Of a stretch of DNA of 14,039 nucleotides, positions 7,666 to 14,039 are shown in pieces (positions within the stretch are counted from its first letter, which is position 1; the number at the start of each line of letters is the position of its first letter). This DNA comes from an uncultured Pirellulaceae bacterium (GTDB taxonomy: Bacteria > Planctomycetota > Planctomycetia > Pirellulales > Pirellulaceae). The position numbers and the translations under genes were made by a program. The DNA is taken from NCBI GenBank assembly GCA_934255105.1, contig CAKQNH010000038.1:1-14039 (forward strand). Direction: 5' to 3'. The notes under the pieces were generated by a model, which worked only from the letters and a program-made list of their open reading frames with translations, was not told where the DNA came from and ran no database searches.

Positions 7666-8505
7666 CTACAATTCAGGCACAGTTGCCTCGGGGAGTTGCA
7701 TGATTTGACGAGCCTGATAACGCCCCCAAAAATGGCCGGTCAGTACCGATCCGTAGTACAGCGGGAAGCTATATCGCGGTAGCGCATAGCCTCCGGCGTT
7801 GCCGGCGTAGGTTCCATAAGCTGGTACGAGAATCCGCTGCGCAGCCGCTTGCTCGTCGCGCGTTCCATAAGCTTCCAAGTAGGCTACCACGTCGCGACTG
7901 GCTACCGATTCGTGGTACAGCGGTACGATCGGCAGGATGTACACCGCCGCGTAGGTTCCCTTCCAACGCCGCCGCGCAAAATCTTTGGCATGCGCCCCTT
8001 CATGCAGGGCGATGGCCGGTATGTCGGAATAAATATGCACCGTGTTGGTGAAGGGATTGAAGTGGTCTCCGCCAAAGACTCGCCCTGGTATCAACGTTTC
8101 ACCCAAAACGCTCAGCGTGCCGAAGGTATACCGCCAACCCGCGCCTACACTCTGGTTGCGAACCAGCCGACGCCAATCCTCGCCGGGGCGGTATTGGTTG
8201 AGCCGCACGCGCACGCTGCTGAGCTGGTTGAACTCCAAGTAGTCAGCGAGGGCGACTTCAGTCTGCTCGCTGATCCGATGGTTATCGACGCGGCGATCCC
8301 ATAGCAGCAGCTTGCTGGGAATACCCCATACCCAGCCCACTGCGTCGATCACCTTGCGAGGCTCGCCGCGCTGAATCTGCGGCTGATCGTCGATCAGACG
8401 TGGCGAGTCGTAGATGCGTGTGACATCGATAGCCTGTGGCGGCAATGCACGGCAACCCACCAAGCAGAGCCAACAGCCAAGCCATAGACGAATACTGTGA
8501 TTCAA
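7666..8505 (-). CDS. Predicted lipoprotein with an HEGAH metallopeptidase-like motif
   Basis: A 279-aa protein of unknown function. It opens with TTG at 8505, as no in-frame ATG exists upstream of the export signal; an AAGGA lies about 12 bases upstream. Residues 1-18 form a short lipoprotein signal with lipobox LVGC, giving a lipidated Cys18. The body has PSKLLLWDRRVDNH (63-76), LGETLIPGRVFGGDHFNPFTNTVHIYSD (134-161) and then ALHEGAH (166-172), the HExxH zinc motif. Glu199 in YHESVASRDVVAYLE lies 27 residues beyond the second His and could be a gluzincin-type third ligand. The C-terminal ~60 residues are Tyr/Gly/Pro-rich (GTYAGNAGGYALPRYSFPLYYGS). Membrane-anchored placement is predicted; the substrate is unknown, and the motif may be structural. 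It lies 140 bp upstream of the SprT-like gene on the same strand. Confidence 0.75.
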   Translation of the reverse strand: MNHSIRLWLGCWLCLVGCRALPPQAIDVTRIYDSPRLIDDQPQIQRGEPRKVIDAVGWVWGIPSKLLLWDRRVDNHRISEQTEVALADYLEFNQLSSVRVRLNQYRPGEDWRRLVRNQSVGAGWRYTFGTLSVLGETLIPGRVFGGDHFNPFTNTVHIYSDIPAIALHEGAHAKDFARRRWKGTYAAVYILPIVPLYHESVASRDVVAYLEAYGTRDEQAAAQRILVPAYGTYAGNAGGYALPRYSFPLYYGSVLTGHFWGRYQARQIMQLPEATVPEL

Positions 8506-8558
8506 GCGTGCCGCATCCTTTCAAGCAAGCCTCAGCTTAGTCGCTCCCGTTGTCGATT

Positions 8559-9206
8559 CTAGGGTCGTCGATGCTCTCGTAGCCACTGCATATACTGGCG
8601 AATGCAAGTCGTCTCGTCGCGTTGATCATCGATGGCTAGAAAGGGAAGCAAGTCGCTGGGGCGCAGAAACGGGAAGGCCTGACTGGTTGGACAGTCAAGG
8701 TACGAGCCGTCGGGCTGCAGCACGCAGAATCGCAACACTTTGCCATTGAATCGCCAAATCTCCGCCACGCCGATAGCCGCGTAAATCCCGATTCGATCGA
8801 CTAGGGAACGGCTTATTTCGATCTCTATCGCCAAGTCAGGAGCGGGATCAATAAGAAAGTCGAACTCCGACTGCCCCCGGACTTGAGCTTCGTGCGCTAT
8901 CCACCAACATTCGTCCGGCTCGAAGCCCTTCTCCAAATCGTCTCGCTGAAAAGTCATGTTCCCGCCACTGCGGACTGGGATGTCGCACTCCAGCACGGTC
9001 GCTTCCACCAGCTTGGCCAAGATCTTCTTATAGAACTCATGCGGGCTCTTGGTAATCATGATTTCCAGCATGCCATTGATAAAGCTCAGACGCAGGGACC
9101 GCGGGCCAATTTCTTCGCAGAACGTTTTATAGAAAGCATAACTGACATCTGGGACTAACGTGCGATGCTCCCCCTGGATGCCGCTGGCTTGTGGGATAGT
9201 GGCCAT
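8559..9206 (-). CDS. Uma2-family (DUF820) PD-(D/E)XK nuclease-like protein
   Basis: A 215-aa protein from ATG 9206. The frame continues upstream to an ATG at 9272, but the extra 22 residues are unlike the family and that start lies at the edge of the tandem repeat; MATIPQASG is a more usual opening. Family features are the SPHEFYK segment (54-60), a PDE near 97-99, the core PDLAIEIEISRS (123-134) with the Asp and Glu of a PD-(D/E)XK site, and IGIYAAIGVAEIWRF (139-153). The canonical lysine of the fold is replaced around VDR, as in many Uma2 members that I recall. These proteins are abundant in cyanobacteria and planctomycetes, are predicted endonucleases, and have no established cellular role. 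No toxin-antitoxin partner or transposase is seen next to it. Confidence 0.85.
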   Translation of the reverse strand: MATIPQASGIQGEHRTLVPDVSYAFYKTFCEEIGPRSLRLSFINGMLEIMITKSPHEFYKKILAKLVEATVLECDIPVRSGGNMTFQRDDLEKGFEPDECWWIAHEAQVRGQSEFDFLIDPAPDLAIEIEISRSLVDRIGIYAAIGVAEIWRFNGKVLRFCVLQPDGSYLDCPTSQAFPFLRPSDLLPFLAIDDQRDETTCIRQYMQWLREHRRP

Positions 9207-9272
9207 GATGCTGGTAGTTCCTAAGACTCGATGCGGAAATGGCCCTCGCCGAACGGCGAAGCAGCCGACCAT

Positions 9273-9362
9273 TAATTATAGTCGTTGATCGCTCCGCCGA
9301 TCTAACTATAGTCGTTGATCGCTCCGCCGATCTAACTATAGTCGTTGATCGCTCCGCCGATC
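9273..9362. repeat. 30-bp tandem repeat, three copies, each with a small hairpin
   Basis: Three consecutive 30-bp units. The second and third are identical; the first differs near its left end (taattata against taactata). Each unit contains gatcgctccgccgatc, a 5-bp stem GATCG/CGATC around a 6-base loop, at 9287-9302, 9317-9332 and 9347-9362. The array ends exactly at the last base of the third hairpin. It lies between the stop of the 1266-aa ATPase gene (9410) and the Uma2 start (9206) and is not inside a gene if the chosen Uma2 start is right. It could be a transcript-processing or mRNA-end structure, or a REP-like element. No T-run follows, so it is not a classical terminator. Confidence 0.85.
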
Positions 9363-9409
9363 AGTTGCTCCACTGTCGCGGCTACGACAGTAACCTTTCG
9401 CGGCAACCG

Positions 9410-12400
9410 TCAAGCAGCGTTCAGCGAACGACATTGGCCGGCCCAGCGAATCCAATCGTTGACCTCGGCTAGGTCGGGATTCTTGCTGCCACGCAAAATC
9501 CGCTGCCCCTCGGCACTCTCCGCAACCACCAAGACCTGCGCCAACACTGAAGCGGCGGGCATTGCGGCCAATTCTTCGGGCGACGTCAAATTGCAGGCAA
9601 CTAACAACTGGGCGTCATGGCCGCGCAGATTGGGAATGCGACATACCAATCGGGCCTGATCCTGCCAAGCCACAATGGTGGCGGCATCGACGCGGCGCAT
9701 GTTCAATTTGTCGGCCAGCGAATCTGCGTTGGCGGCCAAAAGTTGGTCGATGGTTTCAATACCGTACGCTTCCAACCGCGCAGACATCCGTGGGCCAATC
9801 GACGGAGCATCCACGACAGGACTGGCCAGCTCCAAGTAAAACTTCAAGCGTGACATCTCTGCTTGTGGAAATTGAGCATCCGCCAGCTTGATAGCTTCGG
9901 GGCGACGAGGTCGATTGTCGGGCTGCCGAGATTTGCGGTCTGGACGCTCGCGGCGGGCAGTCGTGGACTGCGACTCTCCCTCGGCAGAGCGGCCGCTGCG
10001 GCGTAGAGTGGGATAGTCACGCGAACTGTCCTGCGACGAACGCCGGCCGCTGGAACGCGAGCTAGCCCGCGAGTCGCGTTCGCGACTGGTGCTGCGCCGG
10101 GGATCGCGCTCGGGACGACTGTCGCGATCGCTATCGACTTCGTCTTCATAGTATTCGCCCGGTGCAAGCTGCCGCTCGCGTTCGTCGGGCGAGTGCTGCC
10201 AAGCAGAGTCGTACTCGCCGCCGAAATCGTCGCGCTGACTTGAGCCACGCGCAGACTGGCGCTGGCCCGCAAATCCGTTGCGGTGTGTAGCGCGATCGCT
10301 AAAGCTTGAATCGTGGTGGCGGGCGGAGCCGCCCTTGGCCGAAGCAATCCAAGTGGTAATGCGCGACAGTTCGTAACTGCTACCGCTGCGCAGTAGCCGG
10401 CGGCCCATGTCGGTAGCGACGAACCGCTCCACGCGATCGAGCAATTGACTGGGGTGCATCTGAGCCAACTGTTGCGGGGAGCGGACTCCGATCGACACCA
10501 ATAGCCGCGCGTCGAAGGGACGCAGTTGGCGGATCGAGCACAGCAGTAGAGCTTCGGCTTGCCAACTGGCCACAGTGTTTTCGGAGATCCCCGACTGACC
10601 AATTTGGTCCGCGACCCAAGCCGGATCTGCGTCTAAAAGATCGCCAATACGGTCGATTCCCAGCCCGCGCAGCCGACTGGCCAGCGGCCCATCGATCGAC
10701 GGTGACTCTTCGACTCGCGAGCGTTGAGTCAAGAAGAACTGAGACTTAGGCGAACCCGACTGGATCTGCTCTGCATAGATGCTGGGCTGATACCATTTAG
10801 ATGATTCGTAATCGTTAGCCACCGCCGCTAAGTGGCGATTGATATCTAGCACGGGTGCTGCGTTGGCATTTAGATAGCCGACCCAGCCGCGGTGCTGACG
10901 AATCAGTTCGGCCACGCGTTGGTCGCCGGTCATCACGATCAGTTGCTGACCTGTCGTTGCCACGCGCGCCAAGTGTGCAATCGCGGCGGCTTGGTCCTCA
11001 TGGTTCAAACGGTCGAGCTCTTCATCGATCAGCACTGGAATGGGCTCGTTGCGGGCCGCCATAGCTTCAGCTATAGCCAACCGCTGCGCTACGCGGACTA
11101 GCTCCGTAGGCACCTCGGCTTCGTATCGTCGCTCCGGCTCATATACGATGCCGTCCACCAAATCGTAGCGACGCTGCAAGTCTTCTGGGACATTGCGGAA
11201 GCTTGCCAAGGACTTAAACCGCTCTCTGCCTCCCATCAACGCAGCAATTTGCCGATTGACTAATTCAGAGAAGCGATCTGACGTGGCTGGCACATTCCGC
11301 TCAGTAGACAAAAGCTGGCGCAGCTCGTGCGCTTCCTTGTTCAATCGCTCCCGCTCCTCCCATTGGTCGAGCTGAAGTAGTGCGTCGTCCAGGTCGCGGC
11401 GAATGTCTTCGGAGCGTCGACCGAGTGGTTCTGTGCGACGGCTAATCAAATCGCGTTGCTGTAGTTCAGCCTCGCGCAATTGGCGGCGGCAATCCTCGGC
11501 ATGGCGCGCTGCGCGCTCGCGCTTGTTCTGGACGTCGTCAATGGCGTCCAGCAAGCGTTGGCGGGCCGCTTGGTCGATACCGGTGTGGACGGTCTGGACC
11601 TGCGCGTCGCTCAGCAGCCAATCGTGTAAGTGATTGTGGTCTTGGCAATTGCACCAATCGCCGAAGGCCAGCGACAATTGTTCTGCCGACAGTTGGTACT
11701 GGTCGGCGATTTTGCGCAGCAGCACGGCGCGCTCTTCGATCAGCTTCTCTACTGACTGAAGCAGTTCCGTTTCGCAGCGCTGCAATTGTTGCGATTGCTG
11801 CTTGAGCGTCTCATTGGCAGTTCGCGATTCGTGTCGAGCCAACTGCTGGCAGGCCTCGTAGAGGTCCTTTTGCATACTGCGCAGCGTCTCCGGCAGATTG
11901 TCGGAATCCAGGTAGTAGGGTTCATCGCGGTAGGCAATATGAGTTCGCCCGTAGGCATCGCGACGAACCTGGTAGTCGGCGGGTTGGCCAGCCGAGTCGC
12001 CGCGTTCGCTATGGTGACGATCTCCCAACGCCCGATCTCCCAACGCCCGATCTCCCAACACCCGATCCCCCAACACCCGATCTTGGAACAGGCTATGGCG
12101 CTTGACCAGCGCGTCGAGCTGAGTGCGGGCGGACAGGATCTGAGCTTCGAGCGAACGCAGTGGTGCCCGCGGATCGGGTTCCTTGGTAACTGACAATTGA
12201 TCGCCGACCTGCCGGTCCAAGCGCGCGTTGATCGCCTCGTTTTCAATCTGGCTGCGATGCCCCTTGAGATCGCGCAGCGTTTGCCGCCAACGCGTCAGCC
12301 GCTCGTCGATCTGTTGCAACTGCACGCGATAGGAGTCGTCGACGCTGACCGCGTGACGCGACATCTCCAGCAGTTTCAGCTCCGCATTGAGACTGGCCAG

Positions 12401-13210
12401 CTCACGCTCCAGTTCTGCTAAATGAGCTTCGGTGCCGCGCAGATCGTCTTCAATTACTGCGCAGCGGTCTCGATATCGACGGTCTTCGACGGCCAAGTCG
12501 CCGTGTCTGCTGCCACTTCGGCCAAGACTGAATTCAGAACTTGGCGCGCGGACCGCCTGCAGTTCCCGCTGGAGATCATCGCGCCGGGCAAGCAGCGTTG
12601 CGCGCGACGTGGGCAGATGCTGGATTTGCGCCAAGCGAACGTCGACATCGTGCTGCCGCGCTAGCCAGCGGTCGCGCTGCAGCGCGTGCGGAGCGGTCGC
12701 GCTAGAGTGGGAGGGCGTTTCATACAGCCCCAGGCGGTGGGCCACACTCTCCAATCCATCGACCGTATCGTCAGCACCGGCAGAGGTCGCAAAACTGGCA
12801 AATGCATCACGCTGTGCGGCTGTCAAATTTGGGTATGCAGACAAGCCAGGTGACGATGGGCTAACTGCTGGATCATAGGATCGATGCGCGGTCGCAAAGG
12901 TACTCGTGGCTGAGTAGCCTGCGTCGCGGTTGCCCGCTTCTGGGCTAGTGGCACCCAAGCGAAAGCGAAGGCCACGATTGTGCAGCTCAACGCTGCCTCG
13001 CAACGGCGAGGCGACATGACTCCAGGTGGGGGCTGCTCCGCTGGTGTTGCCCGCTCGGTCTCCTAGAGCCAGTTGCCGCAGCCAGTACAGCAAGCTTGTT
13101 TTGCCGGATCCGGCCGGTCCGCACACCGCATTGAGTCCCGGCGAGAAGGGGCCCAGCGAAAATGCGCCGCGCGATCCCTGACGTTCTACGTCCATGTTAA
13201 CTATTTGCAT
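9410..13210 (-). CDS. Rad50/SMC-like coiled-coil ATPase with two DUF4332-like modules
   Basis: A 1266-aa cytoplasmic protein, not assigned to a named gene. The N-terminal head half (~1-60) reads MQIVNMDVE... with Walker A GPAGSGKTS at 31-39, in the style of YhaN/RecF/SbcC ATPases. Long charged coiled coils span roughly 190-370 and 410-640. The second head half has IDEELDRL with Walker B Asp729-Glu730; the expected LSGGQ-like signature is degenerate (TELVRVAQRLAIAEAM near 700-715). Residues ~840-958 and ~1137-1266 are two copies of a helical module like DUF4332, sharing ..GI..I..LL.A.., ..WQ..A.L.C.I..LR..DA.LLV.. and SP..LA. Between them (~960-1110) is a disordered linker rich in Arg, Ser and Asp. 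The Met at 13210 is chosen over an in-frame start at 13237 because AGGAGG lies 7 bases upstream. Likely a DNA-repair or chromosome-structure factor; this is inference. Confidence 0.85.
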   Translation of the reverse strand: MQIVNMDVERQGSRGAFSLGPFSPGLNAVCGPAGSGKTSLLYWLRQLALGDRAGNTSGAAPTWSHVASPLRGSVELHNRGLRFRLGATSPEAGNRDAGYSATSTFATAHRSYDPAVSPSSPGLSAYPNLTAAQRDAFASFATSAGADDTVDGLESVAHRLGLYETPSHSSATAPHALQRDRWLARQHDVDVRLAQIQHLPTSRATLLARRDDLQRELQAVRAPSSEFSLGRSGSRHGDLAVEDRRYRDRCAVIEDDLRGTEAHLAELERELASLNAELKLLEMSRHAVSVDDSYRVQLQQIDERLTRWRQTLRDLKGHRSQIENEAINARLDRQVGDQLSVTKEPDPRAPLRSLEAQILSARTQLDALVKRHSLFQDRVLGDRVLGDRALGDRALGDRHHSERGDSAGQPADYQVRRDAYGRTHIAYRDEPYYLDSDNLPETLRSMQKDLYEACQQLARHESRTANETLKQQSQQLQRCETELLQSVEKLIEERAVLLRKIADQYQLSAEQLSLAFGDWCNCQDHNHLHDWLLSDAQVQTVHTGIDQAARQRLLDAIDDVQNKRERAARHAEDCRRQLREAELQQRDLISRRTEPLGRRSEDIRRDLDDALLQLDQWEERERLNKEAHELRQLLSTERNVPATSDRFSELVNRQIAALMGGRERFKSLASFRNVPEDLQRRYDLVDGIVYEPERRYEAEVPTELVRVAQRLAIAEAMAARNEPIPVLIDEELDRLNHEDQAAAIAHLARVATTGQQLIVMTGDQRVAELIRQHRGWVGYLNANAAPVLDINRHLAAVANDYESSKWYQPSIYAEQIQSGSPKSQFFLTQRSRVEESPSIDGPLASRLRGLGIDRIGDLLDADPAWVADQIGQSGISENTVASWQAEALLLCSIRQLRPFDARLLVSIGVRSPQQLAQMHPSQLLDRVERFVATDMGRRLLRSGSSYELSRITTWIASAKGGSARHHDSSFSDRATHRNGFAGQRQSARGSSQRDDFGGEYDSAWQHSPDERERQLAPGEYYEDEVDSDRDSRPERDPRRSTSRERDSRASSRSSGRRSSQDSSRDYPTLRRSGRSAEGESQSTTARRERPDRKSRQPDNRPRRPEAIKLADAQFPQAEMSRLKFYLELASPVVDAPSIGPRMSARLEAYGIETIDQLLAANADSLADKLNMRRVDAATIVAWQDQARLVCRIPNLRGHDAQLLVACNLTSPEELAAMPAASVLAQVLVVAESAEGQRILRGSKNPDLAEVNDWIRWAGQCRSLNAA
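12018..12092 (-). repeat. In-frame 15-bp tandem repeat coding (V/A)LGDR pentapeptides
   Basis: The plus strand unit cgatctcccaacgcc is repeated at 12018, 12033, 12048 and 12063 with one or two base changes in the later units, then decays (12078-12092). Read on the minus strand it encodes four consecutive (V/A)LGDR units at about residues 372-398 of the coiled-coil ATPase. Because 15 is a multiple of three, copy-number change would not break the frame. It sits in the break between two predicted coiled coils. Confidence 0.85.
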
Positions 13211-13217
13211 AAAGGAT

Positions 13218-13223
13218 CCTCCT
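13218..13223 (-). promoter_or_regulatory. Shine-Dalgarno site of the coiled-coil ATPase gene
   Basis: AGGAGG on the minus strand with a 7-base spacer to ATG 13210. It decides the start, which otherwise could be nine codons further upstream at 13237. Confidence 0.75.
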
Positions 13224-13309
13224 GATGCCAAGGTCAAATCAAACTCGCACTCAATGCTCTGGGGGAAGTGAGCGCGACGGTATAGGGTTTGGGGTAAAAC
13301 GGTATCATA

Positions 13310-13339
13310 GGTGATTGCGTTTCACCAATAGCAAATTGG
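13310..13339. promoter_or_regulatory. Two abutting inverted repeats, possible operators
   Basis: GGTGA-7-TCACC (13310-13326) and CCAAT-5-ATTGG (13325-13339) share two bases. They lie about 100-130 bp upstream of the ATPase start and about 300 bp upstream of the Cys-rich gene start. Dyads of this size are common operator shapes, but no regulator family is recognised. Confidence 0.25.
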
Positions 13340-13637
13340 CAATTAAGTAGGATTGTGCGAAACCAGGACGAATAAACCGCATTGCTGGCACAGGAGTCAT
13401 GCTCCCTATGGGTAATGTGGGGATTTTGGGTCATTTGTTAGCCGTGGGCGAGCTTTGACGCTAGCTGTGTTGAAGGATTGTCACGAATCTCGGTTCTCAG
13501 TTTTGAAGTTCGATACTGCTGCAGCAGCCACTTGGTCTCGCCACGACTCAGTCGCCAATGGTTGCGGAAGCGAATTTATTCGAGCTGGCTGAGACATACA
13601 CCCAATCCCGTTTGAATTTCGAAAGTGGAGAATCTCA

Positions 13638-14039
13638 ATGTCGATTCGAATTATTGCTGTGTTGGCCGTTGCGGCTAGTTTCGTACTTGCGCCTGCTAGC
13701 GCCGAAGCCGGTCTGTTCCGCTGTCACAAAAATGTGTGTTGCGACGTGGTTGATAGCTGTTGCGATGCAGCACCTGTTTGCTGCGAGCCAGCACCAGCAC
13801 CAGCTCCGTGCTGCCAGCCAGCGCCTGCGCCTGCACCGTGCTGCCAGCCAGCACCTGCACCGTGCTGCGAAGCCGCTCCAGTTTGCTGCTGCGAAGCCGC
13901 TCCAGTTTGCTGCTGCGACGCCGCTCCAGTTTGCAAGAAGCCTAGCCTTCGCTCACGCCTGAAAGCTCGCCATGCCAGCCGTCACCACGCCGACGCTTGC
14001 TGCGAAGTGGCTGCTCCTAGCTGTGGCTGCGGCAACTAA
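13638..14039 (+). CDS. Exported cysteine-rich protein with CC(Q/E)PAPAP-type repeats
   Basis: A complete 133-aa protein of unknown function, ending at the last base of the window. Residues 1-24 form a clear signal peptide (MSIRIIAVLAVAASF, cleavage after SAEA). The mature part carries 24 cysteines in about 109 residues, mostly as CC or CCC. Residues ~33-99 alternate these with Pro/Ala spacers (PAPAPAP) or EAAPV/DAAPV. A basic, His-containing stretch follows (99-118, KKPSLRSRLKARHASRHH) and then a final CC...C.C tail. ATG 13638 has a GGAG at 13627-13630 with a 7-base spacer. Small exported CC-repeat proteins are, in my recollection, a recurrent planctomycete feature. A disulfide-crosslinked wall or surface component, or a metal binder, are both possible; neither is shown. 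Confidence 0.8.
   Translation: MSIRIIAVLAVAASFVLAPASAEAGLFRCHKNVCCDVVDSCCDAAPVCCEPAPAPAPCCQPAPAPAPCCQPAPAPCCEAAPVCCCEAAPVCCCDAAPVCKKPSLRSRLKARHASRHHADACCEVAAPSCGCGN
13866..13937 (+). repeat. 24-bp tandem repeat inside the Cys-rich gene
   Basis: Three units starting at 13866, 13890 and 13914. The first two are identical (tgcgaagccgctccagtttg followed by ctgc); the third has one change in the core and a different end. They encode the CCCEAAPV-type units. A related, less regular set upstream (about 13795-13865) encodes PAPAPCCQ units. The near-identity at codon level points to recent duplication. Confidence 0.85.

Larger units (their letters stand above)
13211..13637. other. 427-bp divergent intergenic region
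   Basis: Lies between the ATPase gene (minus) and the Cys-rich gene (plus) and should hold both promoters. Two inverted repeats overlap by two bases at 13310-13339 (listed separately). Others are GGAG/CTCC around 13393-13405, CTGCTGCAGCAG at 13516-13527 and CGAAT/ATTCG at 13571-13582. No convincing -35/-10 pair was found. A 66-codon minus-strand frame (13234-13434) is not believed to be a gene. Confidence 0.5.

Noticed and set aside
8559..9206. Uma2 gene as evidence of a transposon or toxin-antitoxin module
   Set aside because: No transposase, terminal inverted repeats or antitoxin-like partner is visible beside it.
9273..9362. CRISPR array
   Set aside because: The 30-bp units are directly contiguous with no unique spacers, and no cas genes are present.
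9844..10602. 252-codon minus-strand frame overlapping the ATPase C-terminal part
   Set aside because: Alternative frame of the DUF4332 and Arg/Ser-rich coding region; its Ala/Arg/Ser-rich translation has no domain.
13234..13434. 66-codon minus-strand frame upstream of the ATPase
   Set aside because: No ribosome site or recognisable sequence; it overlaps the likely promoter region and the upstream part of the ATPase reading region.

Overview
The window reads as bacterial chromosome from a planctomycete, most likely of the Pirellula/Rhodopirellula type. This is inferred from gene content and style, not from a marker gene. The clues are a PPi-type phosphofructokinase, a secreted protein with the 'VGYW...LQGCG.GQGGS...TGHFQNF' module I associate with planctomycete exported proteins, tandem DUF4332-like modules on a Rad50-like ATPase, an exported CC-rich protein, and mixed ribosome-site use (clear Shine-Dalgarno before some genes, none before others). 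No phage, insertion sequence, tRNA, rRNA or CRISPR array was seen.

Layout. Positions 1-4282 hold five minus-strand genes in the transcription order small winged-helix-like protein, 110-aa unknown, secreted beta-sandwich protein, asparagine synthetase (asnB) and ADP-glucose pyrophosphorylase (glgC, cut by the left edge). A 488-bp gap (4283-4770) follows, with a cluster of four small inverted repeats and a short tandem repeat. Next is apt on the plus strand, meeting a PPi-dependent phosphofructokinase tail to tail with only 6 bp between. Positions 6710-9206 hold three minus-strand genes: a SprT-like metallopeptidase homologue, a lipoprotein with an HEGAH motif, and a Uma2-family nuclease-like protein. 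A 30-bp hairpin repeat (three copies) separates these from a 1266-aa minus-strand coiled-coil ATPase (9410-13210). After a 427-bp divergent intergenic region, a plus-strand gene for a cysteine-rich exported protein closes the window.

How the genes fit together. The metabolic genes share a pyrophosphate theme: GlgC, AsnB and Apt all release PPi, and the phosphofructokinase carries the residues of the PPi-using type. GlgC directs glucose-1-phosphate to glycogen. The 1266-aa ATPase is the most unusual gene: a Rad50/SMC/YhaN-like split head, long coiled coils, an in-frame pentapeptide repeat, two DUF4332-like helical modules and an Arg/Ser/Asp-rich linker. The cysteine-rich protein and the SprT-like protein, which appears to lack one zinc ligand, are the other oddities.
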